Source: RGIG6353 sp045653035 (lineage in GTDB: Bacteria; Bacillota; Clostridia; Oscillospirales; SIG627). Taken from it: a stretch of 64,000 bases of DNA. How positions within the stretch are numbered: the stretch's first letter is position 1; the number at the start of each line of letters is the position of its first letter. Of the stretch, positions 25,040 through 32,743 are shown piece after piece. Location of the stretch: positions 1 through 64,000 of the forward strand of contig JAZOLO010000007.1 of NCBI GenBank assembly GCA_045653035.1, given 5' to 3'. Below the pieces are notes generated by a model that saw only the letters and a program-made list of their open reading frames with translations, was not told the DNA's origin and searched no databases. A program made the position numbers and the translations under genes.

Positions 25040-25705
25040 ATGTTTTGTACAAATTGCGGCAACAAGCTTGCAGACGATGCGGCTTTTTGCACTAACTGCG
25101 GACAGAAAATAGAAAAAGAAGAAAAGGTTGAGGAAGTAACTCCCGTTGAGGAAGCTCCTGTCGAGGAAAAAAAGGAGGAAGAGACACCTGCCAACGTTAA
25201 CGTAAGCGTTAACGTTAACAACGGAGGAGCAGAAACGAACGTACCTCCCACACGTCCTGTAAACAGTGCTCACGCAACCTACAACGACGGCTACATAAAG
25301 ACAGCTCCCGCACTTCAGCTTCCTACAAAGAGAGGACTTCTCAAGTGCATTTTCCTCGGTCTTATTACCTTTGGTATTTACAATCTTGTAGTCATGGTAA
25401 AGATGTCTGAGGAAATCAACATCACAGCTAGCCGTTACGACGGACAGAGAACAATGCACTATTTCTTCGTAACACTCCTCGCACCTCTTACTCTCTGTAT
25501 ATATCCGATAGTGTGGATGCACAAGCTTTGCAACAGACTTGGCAAAGAGGTTACAAGAAGGGGTTATAATTACAACTTCAGTGCTTCTACTATGTGGCTT
25601 TGGGGCGTTCTCGGTTCACTTATCTTTATCGGGCCTATGATTTATGTTCATAAGCTTATGAAGACCATGAACCTCATCAATACAAGCTACAATTATTACG
25701 GATAA
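25040..25705 (+). CDS. Zinc-ribbon DUF4234 membrane protein
   Basis: 221 residues. The N-terminal zinc ribbon FCTNCGNKLADDAAFCTNCG is followed by an acidic linker (residues 27-60) and a VNVSVNVNN stretch encoded by near-repeated aacgtta units. Residues about 95-215 contain three to four helices with features of DUF4234 (KCIFLGLITFGIYNLVVMVK; SEEINITASRYDGQRTMHYF; YPIVWMHKLCNRLG). Function unknown. It ends its cluster before a strong terminator. Confidence 0.8.
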   Translation: MFCTNCGNKLADDAAFCTNCGQKIEKEEKVEEVTPVEEAPVEEKKEEETPANVNVSVNVNNGGAETNVPPTRPVNSAHATYNDGYIKTAPALQLPTKRGLLKCIFLGLITFGIYNLVVMVKMSEEINITASRYDGQRTMHYFFVTLLAPLTLCIYPIVWMHKLCNRLGKEVTRRGYNYNFSASTMWLWGVLGSLIFIGPMIYVHKLMKTMNLINTSYNYYG

Positions 25706-25710
25706 AAAGT

Positions 25711-25738
25711 GGGGCGACGGCTCTGTCGCCCTTTTTCT
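25711..25738 (+). terminator. Terminator of the zinc-ribbon cluster
   Basis: gggcgac-ggctct-gtcgccc stem followed by tttttcttttt. Confidence 0.85.
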
Positions 25739-25766
25739 TTTTAAGGAAAAGAAAGGAAAAAAATAA

Positions 25767-27323
25767 ATGGATTCAAGTACAATACAGATACTTATCGCCA
25801 TGATAATATACATGGCGGCAGTTATCATAATAGGCTTTGCATTTGCTAAAAAGGCAAACGCAAGCTCTGAGAACTACTTCCTCGGCGGAAGAACTCTCGG
25901 TCCTTGGGTAACCGCTATGAGTGCGGAAGCCTCCGACATGAGCGGTTGGCTTCTTATGGGACTCCCAGGCGTTGCGTATTGGTGCGGTGTTGCCGATGCC
26001 GCATGGACTGCTATAGGACTTGCAATCGGTACTTACTTCAACTGGCTTATCGTTTCAAAAAGACTTCGCCGTTACAGCGTTAAGGCAAATAATTCTATAA
26101 CACTTCCCGACTTCTTCTCTAACCGTTTCAAGGAAAAGAAGAAAGTAATAATGACACTTGCAGCTCTCTTTATTCTCATATTCTTCACGGTTTATGCGGC
26201 AAGCTGTTTTGTTACATGCGGTAAGCTTTTCTCCACTCTTTTCGGTGCGTCCTATCAGAGCATGGTAGTGATAGGTGCGGTGTTTGTGCTTCTCTACACT
26301 ATTCTTGGAGGATTTCTTGCAGAGAGCGTTTCCGACTTTATGCAGAGTATCGTTATGATAGTGGCTCTCGTTTCTGTTGTTACTATCGGTGTAGTTAACG
26401 CAGGCGGTTTTTCTGCCATTTTTGAAAATGCAGATAAAATCCCAGGCTTCCTTGACTTCTTCGGACTTGCAAATCCTGAGGTTGTTGACGGTGTTCAGGT
26501 AGTTGAAAACGACGCTCCTAAATTCGGTGACGCAGTACCCTATGGATTACTTACCATCTGTTCAATGATGGCTTGGGGACTTGGCTACTTCGGTATGCCT
26601 CAGGTACTTCTCCGCTTTATGGCGATAAAAGAAGAAGGTCAGCTTAAGCGTTCAAGAAGAATTGCGATGATTTGGGTTATAATCTCTCTTGCAGTTGCCG
26701 TATTTATCGGTATTGTTGGACGTCAGCTTTACCCCATAGAGCATCTTACAAAATCGGGTGCTGAAAACATCTTCATCACTCTTTCCACAAAGCTTCTTCC
26801 TCCATTCATTGCAGGCTTTATTATGGCAGGTATTCTTGCGGCAACTATTTCTTCTTCCGACTCCTATCTTCTTATCGCGGCATCAGCCGTTGCAAAGAAC
26901 ATTTATCAGGGTGTTGCAAAGAAGAATGCCGCTGACAAGGCGGTTATGACCGTTTCAAGAATTACACTCCTTGTTATCGCACTTATTGCAATGTTCCTTG
27001 CCTTTGACGAAAACAGCGTAATCTTCTCCATCGTTTCCTTTGCTTGGGCAGGCTTCGGTGCGACCTTCGGACCTCTCATGCTCTTCTCTCTCTTCTGGAA
27101 GAGAACGACACGCTGGGGTGCCGTTGCAGGTATGGTAGGCGGTGCAGGTATGGTATTCCTCTGGAAGCTTGTTATCAGTACCCTCGGCGGTGTATTCGCA
27201 ATCTACGAGCTTCTTCCCGCATTCATCTTCTCCTCAATTTGTATCGTAGTGGTCTCTCTTCTCACAAAGAAGCCCTCTCTTGAAATTGAAGAAGAGTTTG
27301 AGGCAGTAAAAGCAGGAAATTAA
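25767..27323 (+). CDS. putP: Sodium/proline symporter
   Basis: 518 residues, a sodium:solute symporter (SSF) family protein with about 13 helices. NYFLGGRTLGPWVTAMSAEA, SDMSGWLLMGLPGVAY, and GGFLAESVSDFMQSIVM (helix 5 region) match PutP, and AGILAATISSSDSYLLIAAS contains the conserved Ser/Thr Na+ site region. It imports proline (a pantothenate or other substrate in the same family is possible) with Na+. The start has AAGGAAAAGAAAGG. Repeat R2 follows directly after the stop codon. Confidence 0.9.
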   Translation: MDSSTIQILIAMIIYMAAVIIIGFAFAKKANASSENYFLGGRTLGPWVTAMSAEASDMSGWLLMGLPGVAYWCGVADAAWTAIGLAIGTYFNWLIVSKRLRRYSVKANNSITLPDFFSNRFKEKKKVIMTLAALFILIFFTVYAASCFVTCGKLFSTLFGASYQSMVVIGAVFVLLYTILGGFLAESVSDFMQSIVMIVALVSVVTIGVVNAGGFSAIFENADKIPGFLDFFGLANPEVVDGVQVVENDAPKFGDAVPYGLLTICSMMAWGLGYFGMPQVLLRFMAIKEEGQLKRSRRIAMIWVIISLAVAVFIGIVGRQLYPIEHLTKSGAENIFITLSTKLLPPFIAGFIMAGILAATISSSDSYLLIAASAVAKNIYQGVAKKNAADKAVMTVSRITLLVIALIAMFLAFDENSVIFSIVSFAWAGFGATFGPLMLFSLFWKRTTRWGAVAGMVGGAGMVFLWKLVISTLGGVFAIYELLPAFIFSSICIVVVSLLTKKPSLEIEEEFEAVKAGN

Positions 27324-27327
27324 AATT

Positions 27328-27418
27328 TCTTCGTCTTTTTTCGCAATATTTTGTTAACTACAAAAGCCCCATCGTCACCTTACGGTTAAGTAAGGTTTCC
27401 TCGGGGCTTTTTTGTTTG
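27328..27418. repeat. R2 repeat copy after putP
   Basis: ttcttcgtcttttttcgcaa at the start, then aaaagccccatcgtcacctta / taaggtttcctcggggctttttt. The inner arms are agcccc / ggggct and cctta / taagg, where other copies have agcca / tggct. It can also act as the putP terminator. Confidence 0.65.
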
Positions 27419-27450
27419 GGAAAGCAGAACCAAAGAGATATTTGACTTTG

Positions 27451-27667
27451 AATGAAATATCTCGCTATGCTCGATGTGAAATACTTTACTACGTAAATTG
27501 TGAAATAGAAAACTAAAGTTTTCTGTGAAATAAAATAAATCCTTTATCACACGCCGTAGGCGTATTTTATATTGCGAAGCAATATTTCACGCACGAAGTG
27601 CATTTCACAAATCCTGAAAGGATTTATTTCATTGAAAAAACGACAAGTCGAAACTTGTCGTTTTTTC
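27451..27667. repeat. Heterogeneous short-hairpin array 1 (spacer GTGAAAT/ATTTCAC)
   Basis: Seven or more small hairpins with different stems: ttac-tac-gtaa (27486-27496), agaaaact-aa-agttttct (27507-27524), acgcc-gta-ggcgt (27551-27563), atattgc-gaa-gcaatat (27569-27585), gcac-gaa-gtgc (27591-27601), aaatcct-gaa-aggattt (27609-27625) and cgacaagt-cgaa-acttgtcg (27641-27660). The left half has the spacer tGTGAAAT, the right half its complement ATTTCAC, and aataaatcct in the left pairs with aggatttatt in the right, so the whole can close as a multibranched fold. The last hairpin with its T run looks like a terminator for leftward transcription from the tRNA. Confidence 0.75.
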
Positions 27668-27688
27668 TGGTGACCCGTACGGGAATCG
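27668..27688 (-). repeat. 21-bp duplicate of the tRNA-Glu 3' end (att-like direct repeat)
   Basis: The 21 bases starting tggtgacccgtacggg are identical to the 3' end of tRNA-Glu at 27993-28013, including CCA and the T-stem 3' arm. No tRNA body follows. Between the two copies lie array 2 and a terminator (304 bases). This is the pattern left by site-specific insertion into a tRNA 3' end. Confidence 0.8.
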
Positions 27689-27992
27689 GCGGTTGACTTC
27701 GTCACCCTTATTTCGCAAAAGCATAGCTTTTGCATCCCTGCCTAAGAACAGTCCACTGGACTGTTTTCTTTACGGCAGTCTCCCTCTCGGGTTAAATCAA
27801 GGCGTAAGCCTTGCATATAATCAAAACGAAGTTTTGTATATCATCAAGCCGACAGTATTTATACACCCTGCGGGTGATAAGATACAACAACGGCAGTGCC
27901 GTTGTTGATGATATACAGCACTATCGTGCTGATGATATACCAAGCCTGTCGGCTTGGATAAAAAAAGAACGAAGTAAAACTTCGTTCTTTTT
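27689..27992. repeat. Heterogeneous short-hairpin array 2 (spacer GATGATATAC), bounded by 21-bp direct repeats
   Basis: At least ten hairpins: tgac-ttc-gtca (27694-27704), gcaaaagc-ata-gcttttgc (27715-27733), aacagtcca-c-tggactgtt (27747-27765), caaggc-gtaa-gccttg (27798-27813), caaaac-gaa-gttttg (27822-27836), caccc-tgc-gggtg (27864-27876), caacaacggca-g-tgccgttgttg (27885-27907), cagcac-tatc-gtgctg (27916-27931), ccaagcc-tgtc-ggcttgg (27940-27957) and aaaagaacgaagt-aaa-acttcgttctttt (27963-27991). Spacers are gatgatatac on the right and gtatatcatc on the left. The last hairpin is the terminator of the tRNA gene. No ORF is credible. Confidence 0.75.
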
Positions 27993-28067
27993 TGGTGACC
28001 CGTACGGGAATCGAACCCATGATTCCACCTTGAGAGGGTGGCGTCTTAGCCGCTTGACCAACAGGCC
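27993..28067 (-). tRNA. tRNA-Glu (anticodon CUC)
   Basis: 75 bases with all arms: acceptor ggcctgt pairing with acgggtc, D-arm ggtcaagcggctaagac, anticodon stem ccacc/ggtgg with loop ctctcaa (anticodon CTC at 28032-28034, reading GAG) and T-arm with ggttcgattcc. CCA is encoded. The 21 bases at its 3' end are repeated at 27668-27688. Confidence 0.93.
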
Positions 28068-28082
28068 TTATTCACGTAAGCT

Positions 28083-28111
28083 ATTATACAGTATGTCTTA
28101 AAAAAAGTCAA
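28083..28111 (-). promoter_or_regulatory. Promoter of tRNA-Glu
   Basis: Minus strand TTGACT (28106-28111), 17 bases, TATAAT (28083-28088), 16 bases before the tRNA. Confidence 0.8.
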
Positions 28112-28126
28112 TAGCAAAATTAAAAA

Positions 28127-28155
28127 TTGACAAAAAAACGCCAGTGTGATAGAAT
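28127..28155 (+). promoter_or_regulatory. Promoter of the 28194 lipoprotein
   Basis: TTGACA (28127-28132), 17 bases, TAGAAT (28150-28155). Confidence 0.75.
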
Positions 28156-28193
28156 AATTTATACGTTTAATTATACATTCAGGAGGATATTTT

Positions 28194-29615
28194 ATGAAGA
28201 AGATTATAGCTTTATTTTTGTGTTTTGTTTTGTGCCTTTCCTTTGTGGCATGCGATAAGGATGCTTCGGATAAAGGCGGGAAAGTCAAGAACGCCAAGGT
28301 AGGAGACACCCTTAAAGCTCCCGAAAAGATTGCAGAGCTTGACGATTTCGAGAAGCTCACCGTTTACGTGGAGTTTGTCGCAGAGGCTCTTGGCATAAAG
28401 AGAAACGAAACAAACTCTTACTATAAAAACGGTGACACCGCTATTTATTATTATGAAATGAATGATACGGCGGCAGATTTTTCAATGTCTTACGTCACCA
28501 CCGTAAAGGATGGCAAATCTACTTCTTACTATGAGGGCTGGAGCGATTTTGAGCCTATTGAGGGCATAATGGAAGGAATGACCGACGAGGAATACCATCT
28601 TACAAATCTCGCATACCTCGGTATCAACCCCGAAAATGACAAAACTATAGTAGAATACGTAAAGGAAAAGGACGATACCTTTGACGGCAAGGACTGCTAC
28701 GTTTATACAGTAAAGTATGAGGAAACCGACAGCGAAGAAGAATTTTCCGACTCTACCGTTTGGGTAGACAAAAAGACGGGTCTTTGGCTTAAGAGCTCAT
28801 TCACCGTTGACGGCAGTGAGATAACGAGAGTTATTACAGGCGTTGAGGAGTCAGTGTCTTCAATCCCTGGAACACTTCCCGCAAATATTGAAAGCACCGA
28901 CATTTATAACACCTTGAATTTCAGACTTACTGCAAAGAAGCTTGACACCTCAAACCCCAATTTTGCAGGCGTTATAACCTTTGAAGCGGAAAACAAGAGT
29001 GATAAGGATATAAGAGTTTATACAAACAGCTTTGATATAAACGGACTTGCTCTTGCACAGAAAGCGTTTGACGAGACTGTTTTAGCAGGCGAGACGGTAG
29101 AATTTGAATGTAATATCCCCGATTCTTCGGCAGAGCTTGCAGGAATTGAAATAATAAAGGAAATAACAATGTCACTTCACCTTGAAACCGCAGACGGCAC
29201 GGTTGTGGAGAATATTGAGGCAGAGAGAATAAAGACAGATGCTCCCGCACTTTTCGTACAGGAAATAGACAAAACAGGTACGGAGATACTGAACGAAAAC
29301 GGAGTAAGAGTAGTTTTCCAGAGCTTTGAATTTGAAAATGGCAGACCCATGTTCAAGGCGTGGATTGAAAACAGCTTCACCGAGCCTGTGAGAGTTACAA
29401 TAAACCTCAATAAGATAAACGGTGAGGAATACGACGACTTTGAAAAGCTTTATATGCCAAGCGACTCCGAGGGCTATTCGGCGTTCTATCTTTCGGACGA
29501 GAAAATAACAGAGCTTGAAAGCATTGAAATAACGGCAGAAGCCTTTTCTGGTGCACTCTTTAACTCCGACAGAGTAACCGAGGAAACAGAGCCTATTACA
29601 ATAGAGCTTAAATAA
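28194..29615 (+). CDS. Lipoprotein, unknown function
   Basis: 473 residues after a good AGGAGG. The signal MKKIIALFLCFVLCLSFVAC gives a lipobox FVAC with Cys20, so the mature protein is anchored on the outer face of the membrane. The part up to about residue 215 (YEETDSEEEFSDSTVWVDKKTG style beta strands) recalls LolA/outer-membrane lipoprotein-sorting folds that bind lipids, but no firm motif supports this. The C-terminal part has two repeated approximately 120-residue beta-sandwich-like stretches (TFEAENKSDKDIRVYTNSFD; MFKAWIENSFTEPVRVTINL). It is a single gene with its own promoter and terminator. Confidence 0.75.
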   Translation: MKKIIALFLCFVLCLSFVACDKDASDKGGKVKNAKVGDTLKAPEKIAELDDFEKLTVYVEFVAEALGIKRNETNSYYKNGDTAIYYYEMNDTAADFSMSYVTTVKDGKSTSYYEGWSDFEPIEGIMEGMTDEEYHLTNLAYLGINPENDKTIVEYVKEKDDTFDGKDCYVYTVKYEETDSEEEFSDSTVWVDKKTGLWLKSSFTVDGSEITRVITGVEESVSSIPGTLPANIESTDIYNTLNFRLTAKKLDTSNPNFAGVITFEAENKSDKDIRVYTNSFDINGLALAQKAFDETVLAGETVEFECNIPDSSAELAGIEIIKEITMSLHLETADGTVVENIEAERIKTDAPALFVQEIDKTGTEILNENGVRVVFQSFEFENGRPMFKAWIENSFTEPVRVTINLNKINGEEYDDFEKLYMPSDSEGYSAFYLSDEKITELESIEITAEAFSGALFNSDRVTEETEPITIELK

Positions 29616-29616
29616 C

Positions 29617-29652
29617 AAAAATATGACATCGGGAAACCGATGTCATATTTTT
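29617..29652. terminator. Bidirectional terminator between convergent genes
   Basis: aaaatatgacatcgg / ccgatgtcatatttt, a 15-bp stem with loop gaaa. Its right arm includes the last codons of hemW. Confidence 0.85.
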
Positions 29653-30764
29653 AATTCTTCAAGTATTTTTACTATAACCGAATTGGAAACGTAAAAGCCT
29701 TTATCGGTGAGTGCGATGCAGTTTCCGTGTGTTCTTAAAAGTCCGTTTTTTTCAAGAGTATTAACAAGGTCGAAAAACTCATTTGTAAGAGTAATTTTGT
29801 ACTCCTTTTCGAGCCTTTTAAGGTCAAGCCCGTCGGAGAGACGAAGGGAAAGGAAGATAAATTCTTCCGTTCTGTCCTTTTCGGTGTTTTGGTATACTTC
29901 CTCTTTTTCAGGGCTCTCGATAAACGCTTTTATACTGTCGCCAAAGGCGTAGCGTTCACCCTCGAAATAGGAGTGTGCCGATGCCCCAAGTCCTATATAT
30001 TCCTCCGCTTTCCAGTACTTCTCGTTGTGGCGTGAGCGGAAGCCCTTTTTTGCAAAGTTTGAAATCTCATAATGCTCAAAGCCGTTTTCTTCAAGCATTT
30101 TACATGCGGTGAGGTACATCTCGCGGTCATTTTCGGGGAGGTGCAAGTTCTCGCCCTTTTTTTGCTTCTTCCCGAAAACGGTGTTTTCTTCTATAGATAA
30201 AGAGTAAACCGATATATGCGAGAGGGGGAGAGAGAGGGCGGTGTCAAGGCTTTCTTTAAGCGACTTTTCCGTTTGATAGGGGATACCCAGCATCAGGTCG
30301 AGGGATATATTGTCAAAGCCCCCCTTACTTGCTGTGAGAATTGTGTCTACTGCCTCGTCGCGAGTGTGACCTCTGCCGAGAGCGTGAAGCTCAATATCCG
30401 AAAAGCTCTGTACTCCAACGGAAAGGCGGTTTATACCAAGGTCATGAAATGCCGAAAGCTTGTCCCCGTCTTTGACCGTCATGGGATTTGCTTCAAGGGT
30501 TATTTCGGCACCCTTTTCAATAATAAAGGCGTCATTTAATGCCGTCATCACCCTTTCAAGCTCTGAGGGCGAAAAGAGGGAGGGTGTACCTCCCCCGAAA
30601 AAAACGGTGTCAATTTTTATTTTTTTGTCCTGAAAATTCAAGGCTTCCCTTATGAGAGCGTTGATATAATCACTTTTTGCCCTGTGGTCGGCAGTAGAAT
30701 AAAAGTCGCAGTAATTGCACTTTTTCTCACAAAAGGGGAAGTGGATATAAAGTCCTCTATTCAT
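29643..30764 (-). CDS. hemW: HemW-like radical SAM protein (coproporphyrinogen III oxidase family)
   Basis: 373 residues from ATG 30764. GLYIHFPFCEKKCNYCDFYS carries the C-x3-C-x2-C iron-sulfur motif at the N-terminus; VFFGGGTPSLF and RLSVGVQSFSDIELHALGRG are typical of the HemN/HemW family. HemW is thought to carry haem for insertion into proteins and lacks the coproporphyrinogen dehydrogenase activity of HemN. The start overlaps the last 8 bases of lepA (ATGAATAG), the usual lepA-hemW pair of Firmicutes. A longer frame exists upstream inside lepA but does not fit the family. Confidence 0.92.
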   Translation of the reverse strand: MNRGLYIHFPFCEKKCNYCDFYSTADHRAKSDYINALIREALNFQDKKIKIDTVFFGGGTPSLFSPSELERVMTALNDAFIIEKGAEITLEANPMTVKDGDKLSAFHDLGINRLSVGVQSFSDIELHALGRGHTRDEAVDTILTASKGGFDNISLDLMLGIPYQTEKSLKESLDTALSLPLSHISVYSLSIEENTVFGKKQKKGENLHLPENDREMYLTACKMLEENGFEHYEISNFAKKGFRSRHNEKYWKAEEYIGLGASAHSYFEGERYAFGDSIKAFIESPEKEEVYQNTEKDRTEEFIFLSLRLSDGLDLKRLEKEYKITLTNEFFDLVNTLEKNGLLRTHGNCIALTDKGFYVSNSVIVKILEELKI

Positions 30765-32562
30765 CAAATTTGAGTACCGCCATAAATGCCTCCTGTGGTA
30801 CTTCAACTGTACCGAGGGTACGCATCTTCTTTTTACCTTCCTTTTGTTTTTCAAGAAGCTTTTTCTTTCTTGTGATGTCACCGCCGTAGCATTTCGCAAG
30901 AACGTCTTTTCTCATTGCCTTAACGGTCTCTCTTGCGATTACCTTACCGCCGATAGCTGCCTGAACGGGAATTTCAAAAAGCTGACGGGGAATATTCTCT
31001 TTGAGCTTTTCTACAATCTTTCTCGCTCTTGCATACGCCTTTTCCGAATGAACTATAAAGGAAAGTGCATCAACGATAGAGCCGTTGAGAAGAATATCAA
31101 GCTTTACAAGACTCGCCTTTTCGTAGCCCGCAAGCTCATAGTCAAGAGAGGCATAGCCCTTTGTTCTTGACTTCAAAGCGTCAAAGAAGTCGTAGATAAT
31201 TTCGTTTAAGGGGAGTGAATAGTGAAGCTCGGCACGGTCGGATGTGATATACTTCATATCCTTGAAGGTACCGCGTCTTTCCTGACAAAGCTCCATTATA
31301 GTTCCAACATAGTCAACGGGAGTGAGTATTGTCGCCTTGACAATAGGCTCACAGGTCTCCTCCGCCTCGTCACCTGTGGGGAAGTTCTGGGGATTGTCGA
31401 TATACTTTACCTCGCCGTTCTTCATTACTATCTTGTAGATAACGCCTGGGGCGGTGGTGATAAGGTCGAGATTGAACTCACGCTCGAGTCTGTCCTGAAT
31501 AACCTCCATGTGAAGAAGGCCTAAAAATCCGCAACGGAAGCCGAAGCCGAGAGCAATCGAGCTTTCCGCCTCAAAAACAAGGGCGGCATCGTTGAGCTGA
31601 AGCTTTTCAAGGGCATCGCGGAGGTCACCGTATTTCGCACCGTCTGCAGGGTAGATACCGCTGTAAACCATGGGGAGTGCCTCTTTGTAGCCAGGGAACG
31701 CCTCGTCTGTGGGATTTTCCGCAAGAGTAACGGTGTCACCCACCTTGGTCTCCGAAAGTGACTTGATACTTGCGGTGATGTATGCAACCTCACCCGCTCT
31801 AACCTCGTCACGAGGCTCAAGCCCAAATGGACGAAGGTGTCCTACCTCCACTACCTCAAACTCGGCAGAGGTATTCATCATCTTTATTTTGTCGCCCACC
31901 TTGAGCTTTCCGTCGAATATTCTAACGTAAACGATAACGCCTCGGTAGGAGTCGTAGGTAGCGTCAAAGATAAGTGCCTTGAGGGGCTTTTCGGTATCGG
32001 CTTTGGGGGCGGGAATATCCTTTATTACCGCTTCAAGCACGTCCTCAATGTTGAGTCCCGTCTTTGCCGAAACGCAAGGTGCGTCCTCGGCAGGAATACC
32101 GATAACGTCCTCTATCTCACGCTTTACGCTGTCGGGGTCGGCGGAGGGGAGGTCGATTTTATTTATAACGGGAATTATCTCAAGGTCGCTTTCAAGTGCA
32201 AGATAGGTGTTCGCAAGAGTCTGTGCCTCAATGCCTTGAGTTGCATCTACAACAAGGAGCGCCCCCTCACAAGCGGAGAGTGAGCGTGAAACCTCGTAGT
32301 TGAAGTCAACGTGACCTGGTGTGTCGATAAGGTTAAGAGAATACACCTCACCATCCTTGGCAGTATATTCAAGCTTTACGGCTCTCGCCTTGATGGTGAT
32401 GCCCCTTTCCCTTTCAAGCTCCATATTGTCAAGGAGCTGTTCCTCCATCTCGCGTCGGCTGACAGTACCCGTATGCTCAAGAAGTCTGTCGGCAAGAGTA
32501 CTCTTTCCATGGTCGATGTGTGCAATTATAGAAAAATTACGAATGTTTTCGGGTTTGTACAT
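30757..32562 (-). CDS. lepA: Elongation factor 4 (LepA)
   Basis: 601 residues, usual length. G domain motifs are IIAHIDHGKSTLADRLLE (G1), DTPGHVDFNYEVSRSLSACE (G3) and INKIDLPSAD (G4). The C-terminal LepA-specific domain has SFIVHSEKAYARARKIVEKL, IARETVKAMRKDVLAKCYGG and KKLLEKQKEGKKKMR. EF4 is a ribosomal GTPase that back-translocates or remodels stalled ribosomes. It is the first gene of the pair with hemW. Confidence 0.97.
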   Translation of the reverse strand: MYKPENIRNFSIIAHIDHGKSTLADRLLEHTGTVSRREMEEQLLDNMELERERGITIKARAVKLEYTAKDGEVYSLNLIDTPGHVDFNYEVSRSLSACEGALLVVDATQGIEAQTLANTYLALESDLEIIPVINKIDLPSADPDSVKREIEDVIGIPAEDAPCVSAKTGLNIEDVLEAVIKDIPAPKADTEKPLKALIFDATYDSYRGVIVYVRIFDGKLKVGDKIKMMNTSAEFEVVEVGHLRPFGLEPRDEVRAGEVAYITASIKSLSETKVGDTVTLAENPTDEAFPGYKEALPMVYSGIYPADGAKYGDLRDALEKLQLNDAALVFEAESSIALGFGFRCGFLGLLHMEVIQDRLEREFNLDLITTAPGVIYKIVMKNGEVKYIDNPQNFPTGDEAEETCEPIVKATILTPVDYVGTIMELCQERRGTFKDMKYITSDRAELHYSLPLNEIIYDFFDALKSRTKGYASLDYELAGYEKASLVKLDILLNGSIVDALSFIVHSEKAYARARKIVEKLKENIPRQLFEIPVQAAIGGKVIARETVKAMRKDVLAKCYGGDITRKKKLLEKQKEGKKKMRTLGTVEVPQEAFMAVLKFDE

Positions 32563-32671
32563 AGTTTTTTCCTTTATATATTAGGGTTGTTACTTAGTAG
32601 TATACCACATTACAAAAATACGGTCAAGAGATTTTGTGAATATCGGGGGAGTAATGTATTATGGTGTAATC

Positions 32672-32700
32672 TTGAATTTTGGAAAAAATTGTGATATAAT
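32672..32700 (+). promoter_or_regulatory. Promoter of the lipoprotein protease gene
   Basis: TTGAAT (32672-32677), 17 bases, TATAAT (32695-32700). Confidence 0.7.
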
Positions 32701-32743
32701 CTGTTAAAACAGTTTTTTCTTTAATTTGCTTTTGGAGGATAAA

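Noticed and set aside
25190..25225. Tandem aacgtta DNA repeat
   Set aside because: It codes for the VNVSVNVNN linker in frame and is too short and imperfect to be more than a coding repeat.
27668..27688. Second tRNA gene
   Set aside because: Only the 3' end arm and CCA are present; D and anticodon arms are missing.
27451..27992. CRISPR array or integron attC cluster
   Set aside because: The repeated unit is a 7-10 base spacer and the variable parts are palindromes; CRISPR has the opposite layout and longer repeats. attC sites would be 60 bases or more with R boxes, and no cas or integrase gene is present.
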